Notes: generated from the sequence alone by a model not told the origin. DNA of 64,000 nt from Cellulomonas telluris (GCF_004886325.1 NZ_QXFN01000004.1:124001-188000); one strand, 5' to 3'. Shown: positions 51,778 through 60,461, counted from the first letter of the stretch. Program-made: numbers and translations.

Positions 51778-53813
51778 CGGCGGGACCCGGCCAGCGGACG
51801 ACGGCGGGTGCGGCGCCCTCGGGCGCCCCCGCGGCCGCTCCGCCGGGAGGTGCCCCACCGCGTCCCGCGGGTCCGCGCGGCGGCCCGATGGGCATGGGGC
51901 TCGGGATGCCCGGGCAGAAGTCGCTCGACTTCCGCGGGTCGCTGCGGCGCCTGCTCGTCGTGCTGCGGCCCGAGCGTGCGCGGCTCGTGGCGGTGCTCGT
52001 CCTCGGGGCGCTGTCGGTGGCCGCCGCCGTCGCCGGCCCCAAGCTCCTCGGGGACGCGACGAACGTGCTCTTCGACGGCGTGGTCTCCCGGGCGCTCGGG
52101 CAGGTCGTGCCCGCCGGGGCGACGCAGCAGGAGGCCGTCGACGCGCTGCGGGCGTCCGGCCAGGACCAGCTGGCCGACATGGTGTCGGGCATGGAGCGGG
52201 TCGTGCCCGGCGAGGGCGTCGACTTCGGGCGGCTCGGCGCGATCCTGCTGGTCGTGCTCGTCGTGTACGTGGCGTCGTTCGTGCTCGGGTGGCTGCAGGG
52301 CCGCCTCACGGCGCTCGCGGTGCAGCGCACCGTGCGGCGCATGCGCTCGCACGTGGAGGAGAAGCTCTCCCGGCTGCCGCTGTCGTACTACGACCGGCAG
52401 CCGCGCGGCGAGCTGCTCAGCCGCGTGACCAACGACATCGACAACGTCGCGCAGACGATGCAGCAGACGCTGTCCCAGCTCGTCACGTCGCTGCTCACCG
52501 TGGTGGGCGTGCTCGGCATGATGTTCTGGCTGTCGCCGCTGCTCGCGGTCGTCGCGCTCGTCACGGTGCCGCTCTCGGTCGCCGTCGCCGGGGCCATCGC
52601 GAAGCGCTCGCAGCCGCAGTTCGTGCAGCAGTGGGCGTCGACGGGGCAGCTGAACGCCCACATCGAGGAGATGTTCACCGGGCACGCGCTCGTGACGGTG
52701 TTCGGGCGTCAGCCGGAGGCCGCGCGGACGTTCGCGGAGCGCAACGAGCAGCTCTACGAGTCGAGCTTCCGGGCGCAGTTCATCTCCGGGATCATCCAGC
52801 CCGCGCTCGGGTTCCTCGCCAACCTCAACTACCTCGTGATCGCCGTGGTCGGCGGTCTGCGGGTCGCGTCGGGGGCGATGACGCTCGGCGAGGTGCAGGC
52901 GTTCATCCAGTACAGCCGCCAGTTCACCCAGCCGTTGACGCAGATCGCCTCGATGGCGAACCTCCTGCAGTCGGGGGTCGCGTCCGCCGAGCGCGTCTTC
53001 GAGCTGCTCGACGCCGACGAGCAGGAGCCCGACCCGGCGACGCCGGCGCGCGTCGAGCCGCCCGTGCGCGGCCGCGTCGCGTTCGAGGACGTGTCGTTCC
53101 GCTACGAGCCCGACACGCCGCTCATCGAGCACCTGAGCGTCGTCGCCGAGCCCGGCCAGACCGTCGCGATCGTCGGGCCCACGGGCGCCGGCAAGACGAC
53201 CCTGGTGAACCTCGTCATGCGGTTCTACGAGGTCGACTCCGGCCGCATCACCCTCGACGGCGTCGACACGAGGACCCTCACGCGCGACGACCTGCGCCGC
53301 CAGATGGGCATGGTCCTGCAGGACACGTGGCTGTTCGAGGGGACCATCGCGGACAACATCGCGTACGGCGTCGACGGGGCCACGCGCGAGCAGGTCGTCG
53401 AGGCGGCCGTGGCGACCCACGTGGACCGGTTCGTGCGGACCCTGCCCGACGGCTACGACACGGTCATCGACGACGAGGGGGGTGCGGTGTCGGCGGGGGA
53501 GAAGCAGCTGCTGACGATCGCGCGCGCGTTCCTCGCCGACCCGGCGATCCTCATCCTCGACGAGGCGACGTCGTCGGTCGACACCCGCACCGAGGTGCTC
53601 GTCCAGCAGGCGATGGGGACGCTGCGGACGGGACGGACGTCGTTCGTCATCGCGCACCGGCTCTCCACGATCCGCGACGCCGACGTCATCCTCGTGATGG
53701 AGCACGGGCGGATCGTGGAGAAGGGCACCCACGAGGAGCTGCTCGCGGCCGACGGCGCGTACGCGCGGCTGTACGAGAGCCAGTTCGCCGCGGCGGCCGC
53801 CCCGCTGGACTAG
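51774..53813 (+). CDS. ABC exporter half-transporter, catalytic subunit
   Basis: A 679-residue partner with a 55-residue Ala/Pro/Gly-rich N-terminal tail, six membrane helices with a long extracytoplasmic loop between the first two (about 95-155), and an ATPase domain (about 430-679). Walker A is GPTGAGKTT and Walker B LILDEATSSVD has the catalytic glutamate, but the signature is altered to VSAGEKQLLTIARAF. The defects are complementary to those of the partner, as in TM287/TM288. The substrate may be a drug or lipid; the sequence does not say. The next gene is a xylanase, not obviously related. Confidence 0.93.
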   Translation: MTAGPGQRTTAGAAPSGAPAAAPPGGAPPRPAGPRGGPMGMGLGMPGQKSLDFRGSLRRLLVVLRPERARLVAVLVLGALSVAAAVAGPKLLGDATNVLFDGVVSRALGQVVPAGATQQEAVDALRASGQDQLADMVSGMERVVPGEGVDFGRLGAILLVVLVVYVASFVLGWLQGRLTALAVQRTVRRMRSHVEEKLSRLPLSYYDRQPRGELLSRVTNDIDNVAQTMQQTLSQLVTSLLTVVGVLGMMFWLSPLLAVVALVTVPLSVAVAGAIAKRSQPQFVQQWASTGQLNAHIEEMFTGHALVTVFGRQPEAARTFAERNEQLYESSFRAQFISGIIQPALGFLANLNYLVIAVVGGLRVASGAMTLGEVQAFIQYSRQFTQPLTQIASMANLLQSGVASAERVFELLDADEQEPDPATPARVEPPVRGRVAFEDVSFRYEPDTPLIEHLSVVAEPGQTVAIVGPTGAGKTTLVNLVMRFYEVDSGRITLDGVDTRTLTRDDLRRQMGMVLQDTWLFEGTIADNIAYGVDGATREQVVEAAVATHVDRFVRTLPDGYDTVIDDEGGAVSAGEKQLLTIARAFLADPAILILDEATSSVDTRTEVLVQQAMGTLRTGRTSFVIAHRLSTIRDADVILVMEHGRIVEKGTHEELLAADGAYARLYESQFAAAAAPLD

Positions 53814-53920
53814 GGCGTGCTCACCAGGCCCCGCAGCGGACCGCCTGCCCGTTTGGACAACGATGTAGACGCACGCGATGCTGCACCCGGAACGATTCGA
53901 TGAGTTCGAGGAGGAGCCCG

Positions 53921-55228
53921 TTGTCGACCACGCCCGCCCTGCCCGCCCGCGCCGACGCCCCCGTCGTCGACGACCCCGCGCTCGCGCACCGCGTCCGGAG
54001 CCTGACGGTCCGCCTCACCGACCCGTCGGGACGCCCGCTCGCCGGTGCCGCGGTGCGGGCCGAGCAGCAGGACCACGCGTTCTGGTTCGGCAACATCGGC
54101 TTCGACGAGGTGGAGCGCGCCGCCGCCGCGCTGCCCGGGGGGCGTGCCCTCGCCCCGGGGCAGGACGAGCTGCTCGCCCGGTTCGACGAGCTGTGGCGCG
54201 ACGTCTTCAACCTCGCGACGCTGCCGTTCTACTGGGGGACCTTCGAGCCGACCCAGGGCAGCCCGCGGACGGCCGCCCTGCGCGCCGCGGCCGAGCACTA
54301 CCGCGACCACGGCGTCATCGTGAAGGGGCACCCCCTCGTCTGGCACACCGTGCAGCCGGACTGGCTCAAGCCGCTGCCCGACGACGAGGTGCTGCGGCTG
54401 CTGCGCGCCCGGGTGCAGCGCGACGCCGGCGAGTTCGCGGGTCTCGTGGACGTCTGGGACGCCATCAACGAGGTCGTGATCATGCCGGTCTTCACCAAGG
54501 ACGACAACGCGGTCACCGGCGTGGCGAAGACCGTGGGACGCATCGGCATGATCCAGCTCGCGTTCGACGAGGCGCGCGCCGCCAACCCGAACGCGGTGCT
54601 GCTGCTCAACGACTTCGACATGTCGGCCGACTACGAGCACCTCGTCGAGGAGGCGCTCGCCGCGGGCGTGCGGATCGACGCGCTCGGCCTGCAGAGCCAC
54701 ATGCACCAGGGCGCGTGGGGCCGGGACAAGACGCTCGACGTCCTCGAGAGGTTCTCCCGCTTCGGCCTGCGGATGCACTTCACCGAGACCACGATCCTGT
54801 CCGGCGACCTCATGCCGGCGCACTACGACGACCTCAACGACCACCAGGTCGACGAGTGGCCGTCGACGCCCGAGGGCGAGGAGCGCCAGGCGCGCGAGGT
54901 CGAGGAGCACTACCGCACGCTGCTCGCGCACCCCCAGGTCGACGCCATCACCTACTGGGGCCTGTCCGATCACGGGATGTGGCTCAACGCCCCGGGCGGG
55001 CTCGTGCGCGCCGACGGCACGCCCAAGCCGTCCTACGAGGCGCTGCACGGCATGGTCAAGGGCGAGTGGTGGCTGCGGCCGACCGACGTCACGGCCGACG
55101 ACGACGGCGCCGTCCAGCTGCGCGGCCTCGCCGGCCGCTACGTCGTCGAGGTCGACGGCGTGCGCCACGAGGTCGTCCTGCCCGCCGAGGGTGGTGACAC
55201 GCAGACCACGGTGGTCGTGCCCCGGTGA
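53921..55228 (+). CDS. GH10 endo-1,4-beta-xylanase-like enzyme without signal peptide
   Basis: A 435-residue glycoside hydrolase family 10 protein. An N-terminal strand-rich part (about 20-65) precedes the barrel. The acid/base is E184 in WDAINE and the nucleophile E289 in HFTETTIL; HPLVWHTVQPDWL and LQSHMHQ are further GH10 blocks, and AITYWGLSDHGMWL lies near the end. No signal peptide is present, so it should act in the cytoplasm on imported xylo-oligosaccharides. TTG at 53921 is preferred as AGGAGGAG lies just upstream; ATG at 53900 would add seven residues and has a poorer site. It overlaps an MFS gene by 4 bases. Confidence 0.85.
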   Translation: MSTTPALPARADAPVVDDPALAHRVRSLTVRLTDPSGRPLAGAAVRAEQQDHAFWFGNIGFDEVERAAAALPGGRALAPGQDELLARFDELWRDVFNLATLPFYWGTFEPTQGSPRTAALRAAAEHYRDHGVIVKGHPLVWHTVQPDWLKPLPDDEVLRLLRARVQRDAGEFAGLVDVWDAINEVVIMPVFTKDDNAVTGVAKTVGRIGMIQLAFDEARAANPNAVLLLNDFDMSADYEHLVEEALAAGVRIDALGLQSHMHQGAWGRDKTLDVLERFSRFGLRMHFTETTILSGDLMPAHYDDLNDHQVDEWPSTPEGEERQAREVEEHYRTLLAHPQVDAITYWGLSDHGMWLNAPGGLVRADGTPKPSYEALHGMVKGEWWLRPTDVTADDDGAVQLRGLAGRYVVEVDGVRHEVVLPAEGGDTQTTVVVPR

Positions 55229-56538
55229 GCACGCCGGCCGCGCCGCGGCTCGTGCGCGACCGCCTGACGCTCGGTCTGTACGCGCCGTTCGTCGTGTGGG
55301 GCTGGCTGCTCTACAGCTTCAACCCGAGCGTCCCGCTGCTCGGCGACGAGCTCGGGGTCAGCGCGGCGCAGGCCGGGCTGCACGGCACCGCGATGGCCGC
55401 CGGCGGGCTCGTGGCCGCCCCGCTGATCCCGCGCGCCGCGCGGGTGCTCGGGCGTCGCACGACGCTCGTCGTCGCGGCCCTCGTCGTCGCGGTGGGGCTC
55501 TCCGGGCTGCTGCTGGGTCGTGAGCTGCCCGTGACGCTGCTGGGCATGCTCGTCACCGCGGTCGGCGGGAACCTGCTCATCGCCACCGCCCAGGTGGCAC
55601 TCGCCGCGCACCACGGCCCGACGTCGTCCGCGGCCCTGGCCGAGGCGAACGGCGTCGGGTCCGGGATCGGGCTGCTCGGTCCGCTCGCGGTCGGCGCGTG
55701 CGTCGCGATCGGCTGGGGCTGGCGGGCCGGCGTCGTGGTGACCGCGGTCCTCGGCGTGGCGACGGCGCTGCTCGTCGCGCGCCTCCCGCGGTCGCCCGCC
55801 CTGGACCGGCCCGGCCCCGCCGCCGCGGAGCCCGCCGAGCCGGCGCCGCTCGCCGCACCCGACGACGCCGCGGCTGCGCGGCGCGGGCCGCGGTCGCACG
55901 CCGGCACCTTCTTCCTCGCCGCGCTCGTCGCCGCGACGTCCCTGGAGTTCGCGACGACGTTCTGGGCGACGGACCTCGTGCTCGAGCGCACGTCCGCGGG
56001 GGCCGGCATCGCCACGGCGACGACGGCCGGGCTCGCCGCCGGCATGACGGCCATGCGGTTCGTCATCGGCCCCCTGTCGCTGCGGGTCGCCCCGGCCACG
56101 CTGCTCGCCGCGTCCTTCGTCATCTCCGTCGGCGGGTGGGCCGTCCTGTGGACCGCGACCAGCACGGCCGTCGCCCTCACCGGGCTCGTCGTCGCCGGCT
56201 TCGGGTACGGCGCGCAGTACCCGCTGTCCGTGGCGCTGCTGCTCGCCGCGTCGCCCGGACGCCGGGACCGCGCGCAGTCGCACGCGACCCTCGCCGGGGC
56301 CCTGGCCGTCGGCGTCGCACCGTTCGCGCTCGGTGCCGTCGCCGACCAGGTCGGCAGCCACCAGGCGTTCGTCCTGGTGCCCGTGGTCGCCGCCGTCGGC
56401 CTCGTCATGGCCGTGCTCGGCGGCCGCGCGGTCCGGCGCACCCCGACGGCCCTGGGAGGATCGGAGCCGTGGCACGACCCGACGTCCGACCCGTCACCGA
56501 CCGCGACGACCCCCGCCTCGCCGACTACGTCTCCCTGA
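55225..56538 (+). CDS. Major facilitator superfamily transporter
   Basis: A 437-residue protein with twelve predicted membrane helices, a central cytoplasmic Ala/Pro/Asp-rich loop (about 190-220) and the loop 2-3 motif region AARVLGRRTTLV. It is translationally coupled (GTGA) to the GH10 xylanase, which suggests uptake or efflux of a xylan-derived sugar, although the family is broad and the protein resembles the arabinose-efflux group. The C-terminal 23 residues (Pro/Ser/Thr-rich) are encoded within an overlap with the next gene. Confidence 0.85.
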   Translation: MSTPAAPRLVRDRLTLGLYAPFVVWGWLLYSFNPSVPLLGDELGVSAAQAGLHGTAMAAGGLVAAPLIPRAARVLGRRTTLVVAALVVAVGLSGLLLGRELPVTLLGMLVTAVGGNLLIATAQVALAAHHGPTSSAALAEANGVGSGIGLLGPLAVGACVAIGWGWRAGVVVTAVLGVATALLVARLPRSPALDRPGPAAAEPAEPAPLAAPDDAAAARRGPRSHAGTFFLAALVAATSLEFATTFWATDLVLERTSAGAGIATATTAGLAAGMTAMRFVIGPLSLRVAPATLLAASFVISVGGWAVLWTATSTAVALTGLVVAGFGYGAQYPLSVALLLAASPGRRDRAQSHATLAGALAVGVAPFALGAVADQVGSHQAFVLVPVVAAVGLVMAVLGGRAVRRTPTALGGSEPWHDPTSDPSPTATTPASPTTSP

Positions 56539-57305
56539 CCGACGTCGCGCTGCGCACGCGCCTGGAGCCCGAGAACGGGCTCTACATCGCCGAGAGCTCC
56601 ACGGTGCTCGGCCGGGCCCTGCGTGCCGGGCACCGCCCGCGGTCCGTGCTGCTCGCGCCGCGCTGGCTGGACGACGTCACGGCGATGCTCGCCGACGTGC
56701 CGGGGGACGACGTGCCCGTCTACGTGGCCGAGGAACCCGTGCTCGAGGCCATCACCGGCTTCCACGTGCACCGGGGCGCGCTCGCGGCCATGCACCGGCC
56801 CGTCCTGCCGCCCGTGGCCGAGGTGCTGGCGGGTGCTCGTGACGGCGGCGGTGCCCGGCGCGTCGCGGTGCTCGAGGACCTCGTCGACCACACGAACGTC
56901 GGGGCGGCGTTCCGCTCCGCGGCCGCGCTGGGCGTGGACGCCGTGCTCGTGACGCCCCGCTGCGCCGACCCCCTGTACCGGCGTTCGGTGCGGGTGTCGA
57001 TGGGCACGGTGTTCCAGGTCCCGTGGACGCGGGTGGACCCGTGGCCCGACGGTGTCGACACGCTGCGCCCGCTGGGCTTCGTCGTCGCGTCGCTCGCGCT
57101 GTCGGACGACGCGATCACCCTCGACGAGCTCGTCGCCGACCCGCCCGAGCGGCTCGCGCTCGTGCTCGGTGCGGAGGGGGACGGGCTGAAGCCACGGACG
57201 GTCGCCGCGTCGGACCGCGTGGTGCGGATCCCGATGGCCGGCGGGGTCGACTCGCTCAACGTGGCGGCCGCGGCGGCGGTCGCGTTCTGGGCGACGCGCG
57301 TCTGA
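56469..57305 (+). CDS. SpoU/TrmH-family RNA methyltransferase
   Basis: A 278-residue SPOUT-class 2'-O-ribose methyltransferase. The N-terminal RNA-binding part (about 20-100, LYIAESSTVLGRALRAGHRP) precedes the knotted catalytic domain: LEDLVDHTNVGAAFRSAAALGVD near 138, SVRVSMGTVFQVPW, LVLGAEGDGL near 237 and VRIPMAGGVDSLNVAAAAAV near 255-275 are the three SpoU motifs. The target (rRNA or tRNA) is not readable. GGGAGGA lies 8-9 bases before the GTG start, which lies 70 bases inside the MFS gene in another frame. Confidence 0.92.
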   Translation: MARPDVRPVTDRDDPRLADYVSLTDVALRTRLEPENGLYIAESSTVLGRALRAGHRPRSVLLAPRWLDDVTAMLADVPGDDVPVYVAEEPVLEAITGFHVHRGALAAMHRPVLPPVAEVLAGARDGGGARRVAVLEDLVDHTNVGAAFRSAAALGVDAVLVTPRCADPLYRRSVRVSMGTVFQVPWTRVDPWPDGVDTLRPLGFVVASLALSDDAITLDELVADPPERLALVLGAEGDGLKPRTVAASDRVVRIPMAGGVDSLNVAAAAAVAFWATRV

Positions 57306-57320
57306 ACCCGGGCGACGCCG

Positions 57321-57914
57321 TCAGTCGCAGGCGCCCGCGGCCTCGAGGTCCTCGCGCGGCCAGGTGAAGGCGGCGAGGTGCACGCGGTGCGTCGACCCCA
57401 GCGGCGAACGGACGTCGACGGCGCCGTCGTGATCCCGTGCGGCCGGCGCGTCGTCGGCCAGCAGCGCGCAGTCCTCGACGTCCAGGAGCACGAGCAGGCG
57501 CAGCCCCGCGGACGGGACGGCGCGGGGCAGGGTCCCCGGGTCGTCGGCCGCCTGCCGGGCCTCCAGGGCGTCGTGCAGCCCCGCGACCTCCACGAACGGG
57601 TCGGGCTCGTCGGCGCCGAGGACCCACACGCCCGCGACGCGGGTCCCGGCGGGCGCGTCGGCGGAGACGACGCGCGTGCCGGAGACCACCCAGCCCTTCA
57701 CCTCGACCGCCTGGACCACCCGGCCGTCGCGGAGGAGCTCGCCGGCGCCGGACTGCCCGCGCAGTTCCAGGCGGCTCGCGGTGCCGAGCCAGCCGGCCGC
57801 GACGAGCGCCGTCAGGGCGAGCACGACGAGCAGCGCGTCGCGCCACCGCGAGGGGCGGGGGACGAGGGACGTGAGCGTCGGGTCCTCGACGGCGGGGGTC
57901 GGGGGTGCCACCAT
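57321..57914 (-). CDS. Membrane-anchored protein, divergent from the GntR operon
   Basis: A 197-residue protein with a short cytoplasmic N-terminus, one membrane helix (about 27-47) and an extracytoplasmic domain of about 145 residues with many strands (AVEVKGWVVSGTRVVSADAPAG, RVAGVWVLGADEPDPFVEVAG). The overall layout resembles SURF1-like proteins, but it lacks their second helix and usual length, so I leave it unassigned. TACGTT lies 6 bases before the ATG, inside the operator shared with the divergent gene. Confidence 0.72.
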   Translation of the reverse strand: MVAPPTPAVEDPTLTSLVPRPSRWRDALLVVLALTALVAAGWLGTASRLELRGQSGAGELLRDGRVVQAVEVKGWVVSGTRVVSADAPAGTRVAGVWVLGADEPDPFVEVAGLHDALEARQAADDPGTLPRAVPSAGLRLLVLLDVEDCALLADDAPAARDHDGAVDVRSPLGSTHRVHLAAFTWPREDLEAAGACD

Positions 57915-57935
57915 TGGCACAACGTACTGTGCCAA
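57914..57935. promoter_or_regulatory. Predicted GntR operator over both divergent promoters
   Basis: Perfect 8-base arms TTGGCACA and TGTGCCAA separated by 6 bases. The repeat overlaps the minus-strand -10 candidate TACGTT (57921-57926) and start codon, and the plus-strand -10 candidate TACTGT (57925-57930). A GntR regulator is encoded two genes downstream on the plus strand, so autoregulation and repression of both directions are likely. Confidence 0.7.
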
Positions 57936-57959
57936 ACGGCCCGTCGAGACGAGGTGCCC

Positions 57960-58802
57960 ATGAGGGTCGCGAGCGTGCTCGTCCTGCCGGTGCTGGTGCT
58001 CGCGCTCGTGCTCGTCGCCGCGCGCCGCGTGCGCGTCGAGGACCGGGACGTCGCCTGGCTCGCCGGCGGTCGGCTGCCCGACCCCGCGGTGGCGGACGTC
58101 TACCGGCGCTACCTGCACCGCCACCGCGCGCACCGGACCGTCGGCGGGTGGTTCGGCGTCCTGCTCGCCGTGACGTACGGGCTGACCGCCCAGGACGCGA
58201 TCCGCCTCGGCACCACGCCCGGCAGCCCGCTCGGGGACGTCCTGCTCTGCGGTCTCGCGGGGGTCGTCGCCGGTGCGCTGTCGGCCGAGGTGTACCGGTC
58301 CGCCCTGCCGCCCGGGCCGGTCGTGGCCTCCCTCGCGCCGCACCCGCGCCCGCGCGGTGGCGCGGCCGTGCGGGCGGCACGTCTGCTCGCCGCCGGGGGA
58401 CTGGTGGTGGGCGTCGTGGCCGCCGTCACCGGGGGAGTCGGGCCCGCGCTGGGCGGCGCGGCGGCCGGGGCCGTGCTCGTCGGCACGGCCGAGGTCGCCC
58501 GGGCCGCCGTGGTCGACCGCCGGCGCCCGCTCCTGTCGCCGGTCGCCGCGCAGGTGGACGACCGGATCCGCGCCTTCGCCTCCGGCGCCCTGGCCCGCCT
58601 CGAGCTCGCCGCAGGGGCCGTCGGGCTCGCGTGGGCGCTCAGCGGCGCCGCCGCGGAGGCGCGGCAGACCGCGGTGACCGCGGTGCTCGCCGTCGTCGTG
58701 CCCGTGCTGCTCGTCCTCGCGCTCGTCCAGCTGTACCGCGCGCGACCCCGCCCGCCGCACACCTTCGTGCCGGCGGCCCCCGTCGGCGCCGCCGCGGCGT
58801 GA
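57960..58802 (+). CDS. Hypothetical membrane protein upstream of GntR regulator
   Basis: A 280-residue protein with about seven hydrophobic segments: one at the N-terminus, a pair near 62-110, a pair near 140-175 and a pair near 215-260. The loop RDVAWLAGGRLPDPAVADVYRRYL after helix 1 and the basic RPRGG loop are cytoplasmic candidates. I do not recognise the family. GAGG lies 5 bases before the ATG. The gene is followed at 28 bases by the GntR gene, and the predicted operator covers its promoter, so it is probably a target of that regulator. Confidence 0.75.
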   Translation: MRVASVLVLPVLVLALVLVAARRVRVEDRDVAWLAGGRLPDPAVADVYRRYLHRHRAHRTVGGWFGVLLAVTYGLTAQDAIRLGTTPGSPLGDVLLCGLAGVVAGALSAEVYRSALPPGPVVASLAPHPRPRGGAAVRAARLLAAGGLVVGVVAAVTGGVGPALGGAAAGAVLVGTAEVARAAVVDRRRPLLSPVAAQVDDRIRAFASGALARLELAAGAVGLAWALSGAAAEARQTAVTAVLAVVVPVLLVLALVQLYRARPRPPHTFVPAAPVGAAAA

Positions 58803-58830
58803 GCGTGCGGCGCGCCCGAGGCGGTCCGCC

Positions 58831-59214
58831 GTGATCGTCCAGGTCGACCCGGCCTCGCCCGTCCCCGTCTTCGAGCAGCTGCGCGCGCAGATCGAGCGCC
58901 TCATCGTCTCGGGGCGGTTGCCGGTGGGCAGCACGCTGCCGCCGATCCGGCACCTCGCGGCCGACCTGGGCCTCGCGCGGGGCACGGTGAACAGGGTCTA
59001 CGAGGCGCTGGCCCGGGACGGCCTGGTCGAGACCGCCGGCCGGCGCGGCACGGTCGTGCGCCGGCGCGTGTCCCGGTCCGCCGCCGCGTCCGACCTCGAC
59101 GCCGCGGCCGACACCCTCGCGCTGGTCGCCGAGCAGCTCGGCCTCACGCCCGAGGACGCGCACCGGGCGCTGGACGCCGCGCTGCGGCGCGTGCGGCCCG
59201 ACCCGTCGGCCTGA
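58831..59214 (+). CDS. GntR-family regulator, YtrA-like short form
   Basis: A 127-residue regulator: winged helix at about 10-75 (PVFEQLRAQIERLIVSGRLPVGSTLPPIRHLAADLGLARGTV in segments) followed by a short helical dimerisation tail, the YtrA type with no ligand domain. YtrA regulators usually control adjacent membrane-transport or membrane-protein operons and bind inverted repeats. The palindrome at 57914-57935 upstream of this operon is the natural candidate site. Confidence 0.92.
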   Translation: MIVQVDPASPVPVFEQLRAQIERLIVSGRLPVGSTLPPIRHLAADLGLARGTVNRVYEALARDGLVETAGRRGTVVRRRVSRSAAASDLDAAADTLALVAEQLGLTPEDAHRALDAALRRVRPDPSA

Positions 59215-59333
59215 CCGCGGGCGCGCGGTGCGGACCGGGCGAAACCGGGGCGAGAGGGTCGACACCGCGCGGCACCTGGCAGCAGGCTCGGAGGGACGCG
59301 GCACCGTGGCCGCGCACGCCCTGGGGGGGAACC

Positions 59334-60431
59334 ATGCGTGCTCGTGCCGGTCTCGCCGCCCTCGCCCTGGCTCTCGGTGCCGTGCTCGCGGCGCCACCGG
59401 CCTCCGCGTCCTCCGCCTCGCCGGCGTGCGGCGACACGCTGACCCGGGACACGGTCCTGGCCGCGGACCTCACGTGCGCGGACGGCCCCGGCCTGCGGCT
59501 GGCCCCCGGCGTGAGTCTCGACCTGGGCGGGCACACGCTCCGCGGGCCGGGGCACGGCGTCGGCGTGGAGGTCGCGACCGCGGGCACGGCCGCCGTCCGC
59601 GGGGGGACGGTCGCCGGCTGGGCGACCGGCGTCGGCACGGTCGTCGTCACGAGCGCCCCGCGGGGGCCGCTCGCGGTCGACCGCATGACCTTCCGCGACA
59701 ACGCCGAAGGGCTCGACGTGTCGGGCGAGCCGGGCACGGGAGACCACCGCAAGGTGACCACCGTCACCGCGTCGCGGTTCGCGGGGAACGGCACGGCGGT
59801 CCTGGCCGCGTGGTTCGGCACCGTCCGGGTGAACGGCACGACCTTCGCGGACAACGCGACGGCGGTCGTGCTCGACGGCGGCGGGGGCACCGTCACGCGC
59901 TCGCGGTTCGTCCGCAACGAGCTGGCGGTCGTGGCCGTCGAGGCGGACGCGGACGTGTCCGGCTCCACCTTCGTCGCCAACACCGTCGGCGTCCGGGCGG
60001 CGTACGGGGCCATGGCGACGCTCCGGGATGACGAGTTCGTGGGGTCGGAGGTCGCGGTCGACGCCGAGACGGGGACGCTGACCGTGAGCGGGAGCCGGTT
60101 CACGGCCAACGGCACGGGGGTCGTGCTGGGGCTGCTGGCCTCCGTGGTCGAGGGCAGCACGTTCCAGGCCAACGGGACCGGGGTCACGCACCGCGGCGCG
60201 TGGAGGGAGGCGTCGAGGATCGAGGGCAACGTGCTCCGCCTCAACGGCGACGGCATCCACCTCGACCCGGCCGACCCGCTGGTCGCGATCGGGGGGAACG
60301 ACGTGCGGCACAACGCGCGGTGGGGCGTCCACGCGCCCGGCGCCACCGACCTCGGGGGCAACGTCGCACGCGGGAACGGGTACCGGCCGCCGTGCCTGGG
60401 CGTGGTGTGCCGCTGGGCATCGCGGTCCTGA
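59334..60431 (+). CDS. Secreted right-handed beta-helix protein
   Basis: A 365-residue exported protein. A signal peptide (about 1-26, ending ASA) is followed by repeating short-strand turns typical of parallel beta-helix (pectate-lyase-like) proteins: LDLGGHTLRGPG, TVTASRFAGNGTAVL, VNGTTFADNATAVVL, VSGSTFVANTVGVRA, VSGSRFTANGTGVVL, NVLRLNGDGIHL. No catalytic residues of a known lyase can be picked out. The C-terminus has a CLGVVC pair that may form a disulfide. GGGGGGGA is the ribosome binding site. Confidence 0.87.
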   Translation: MRARAGLAALALALGAVLAAPPASASSASPACGDTLTRDTVLAADLTCADGPGLRLAPGVSLDLGGHTLRGPGHGVGVEVATAGTAAVRGGTVAGWATGVGTVVVTSAPRGPLAVDRMTFRDNAEGLDVSGEPGTGDHRKVTTVTASRFAGNGTAVLAAWFGTVRVNGTTFADNATAVVLDGGGGTVTRSRFVRNELAVVAVEADADVSGSTFVANTVGVRAAYGAMATLRDDEFVGSEVAVDAETGTLTVSGSRFTANGTGVVLGLLASVVEGSTFQANGTGVTHRGAWREASRIEGNVLRLNGDGIHLDPADPLVAIGGNDVRHNARWGVHAPGATDLGGNVARGNGYRPPCLGVVCRWASRS

Positions 60432-60461
60432 CGGCGGGCGCAAGGGTCGCGCGGGCGGGCG

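Noticed and set aside
53830-53899. An operator for sugar control upstream of the GH10 gene (TTTGGACAACGATGTAGACG)
   Set aside because: It looks like a LacI-type half-site, but the two halves do not match as an inverted repeat, so I do not claim it.
57321-57914. SURF1-like oxidase assembly protein
   Set aside because: The protein has one membrane helix and 197 residues; SURF1 has two helices flanking a larger domain. Only the general layout is similar.
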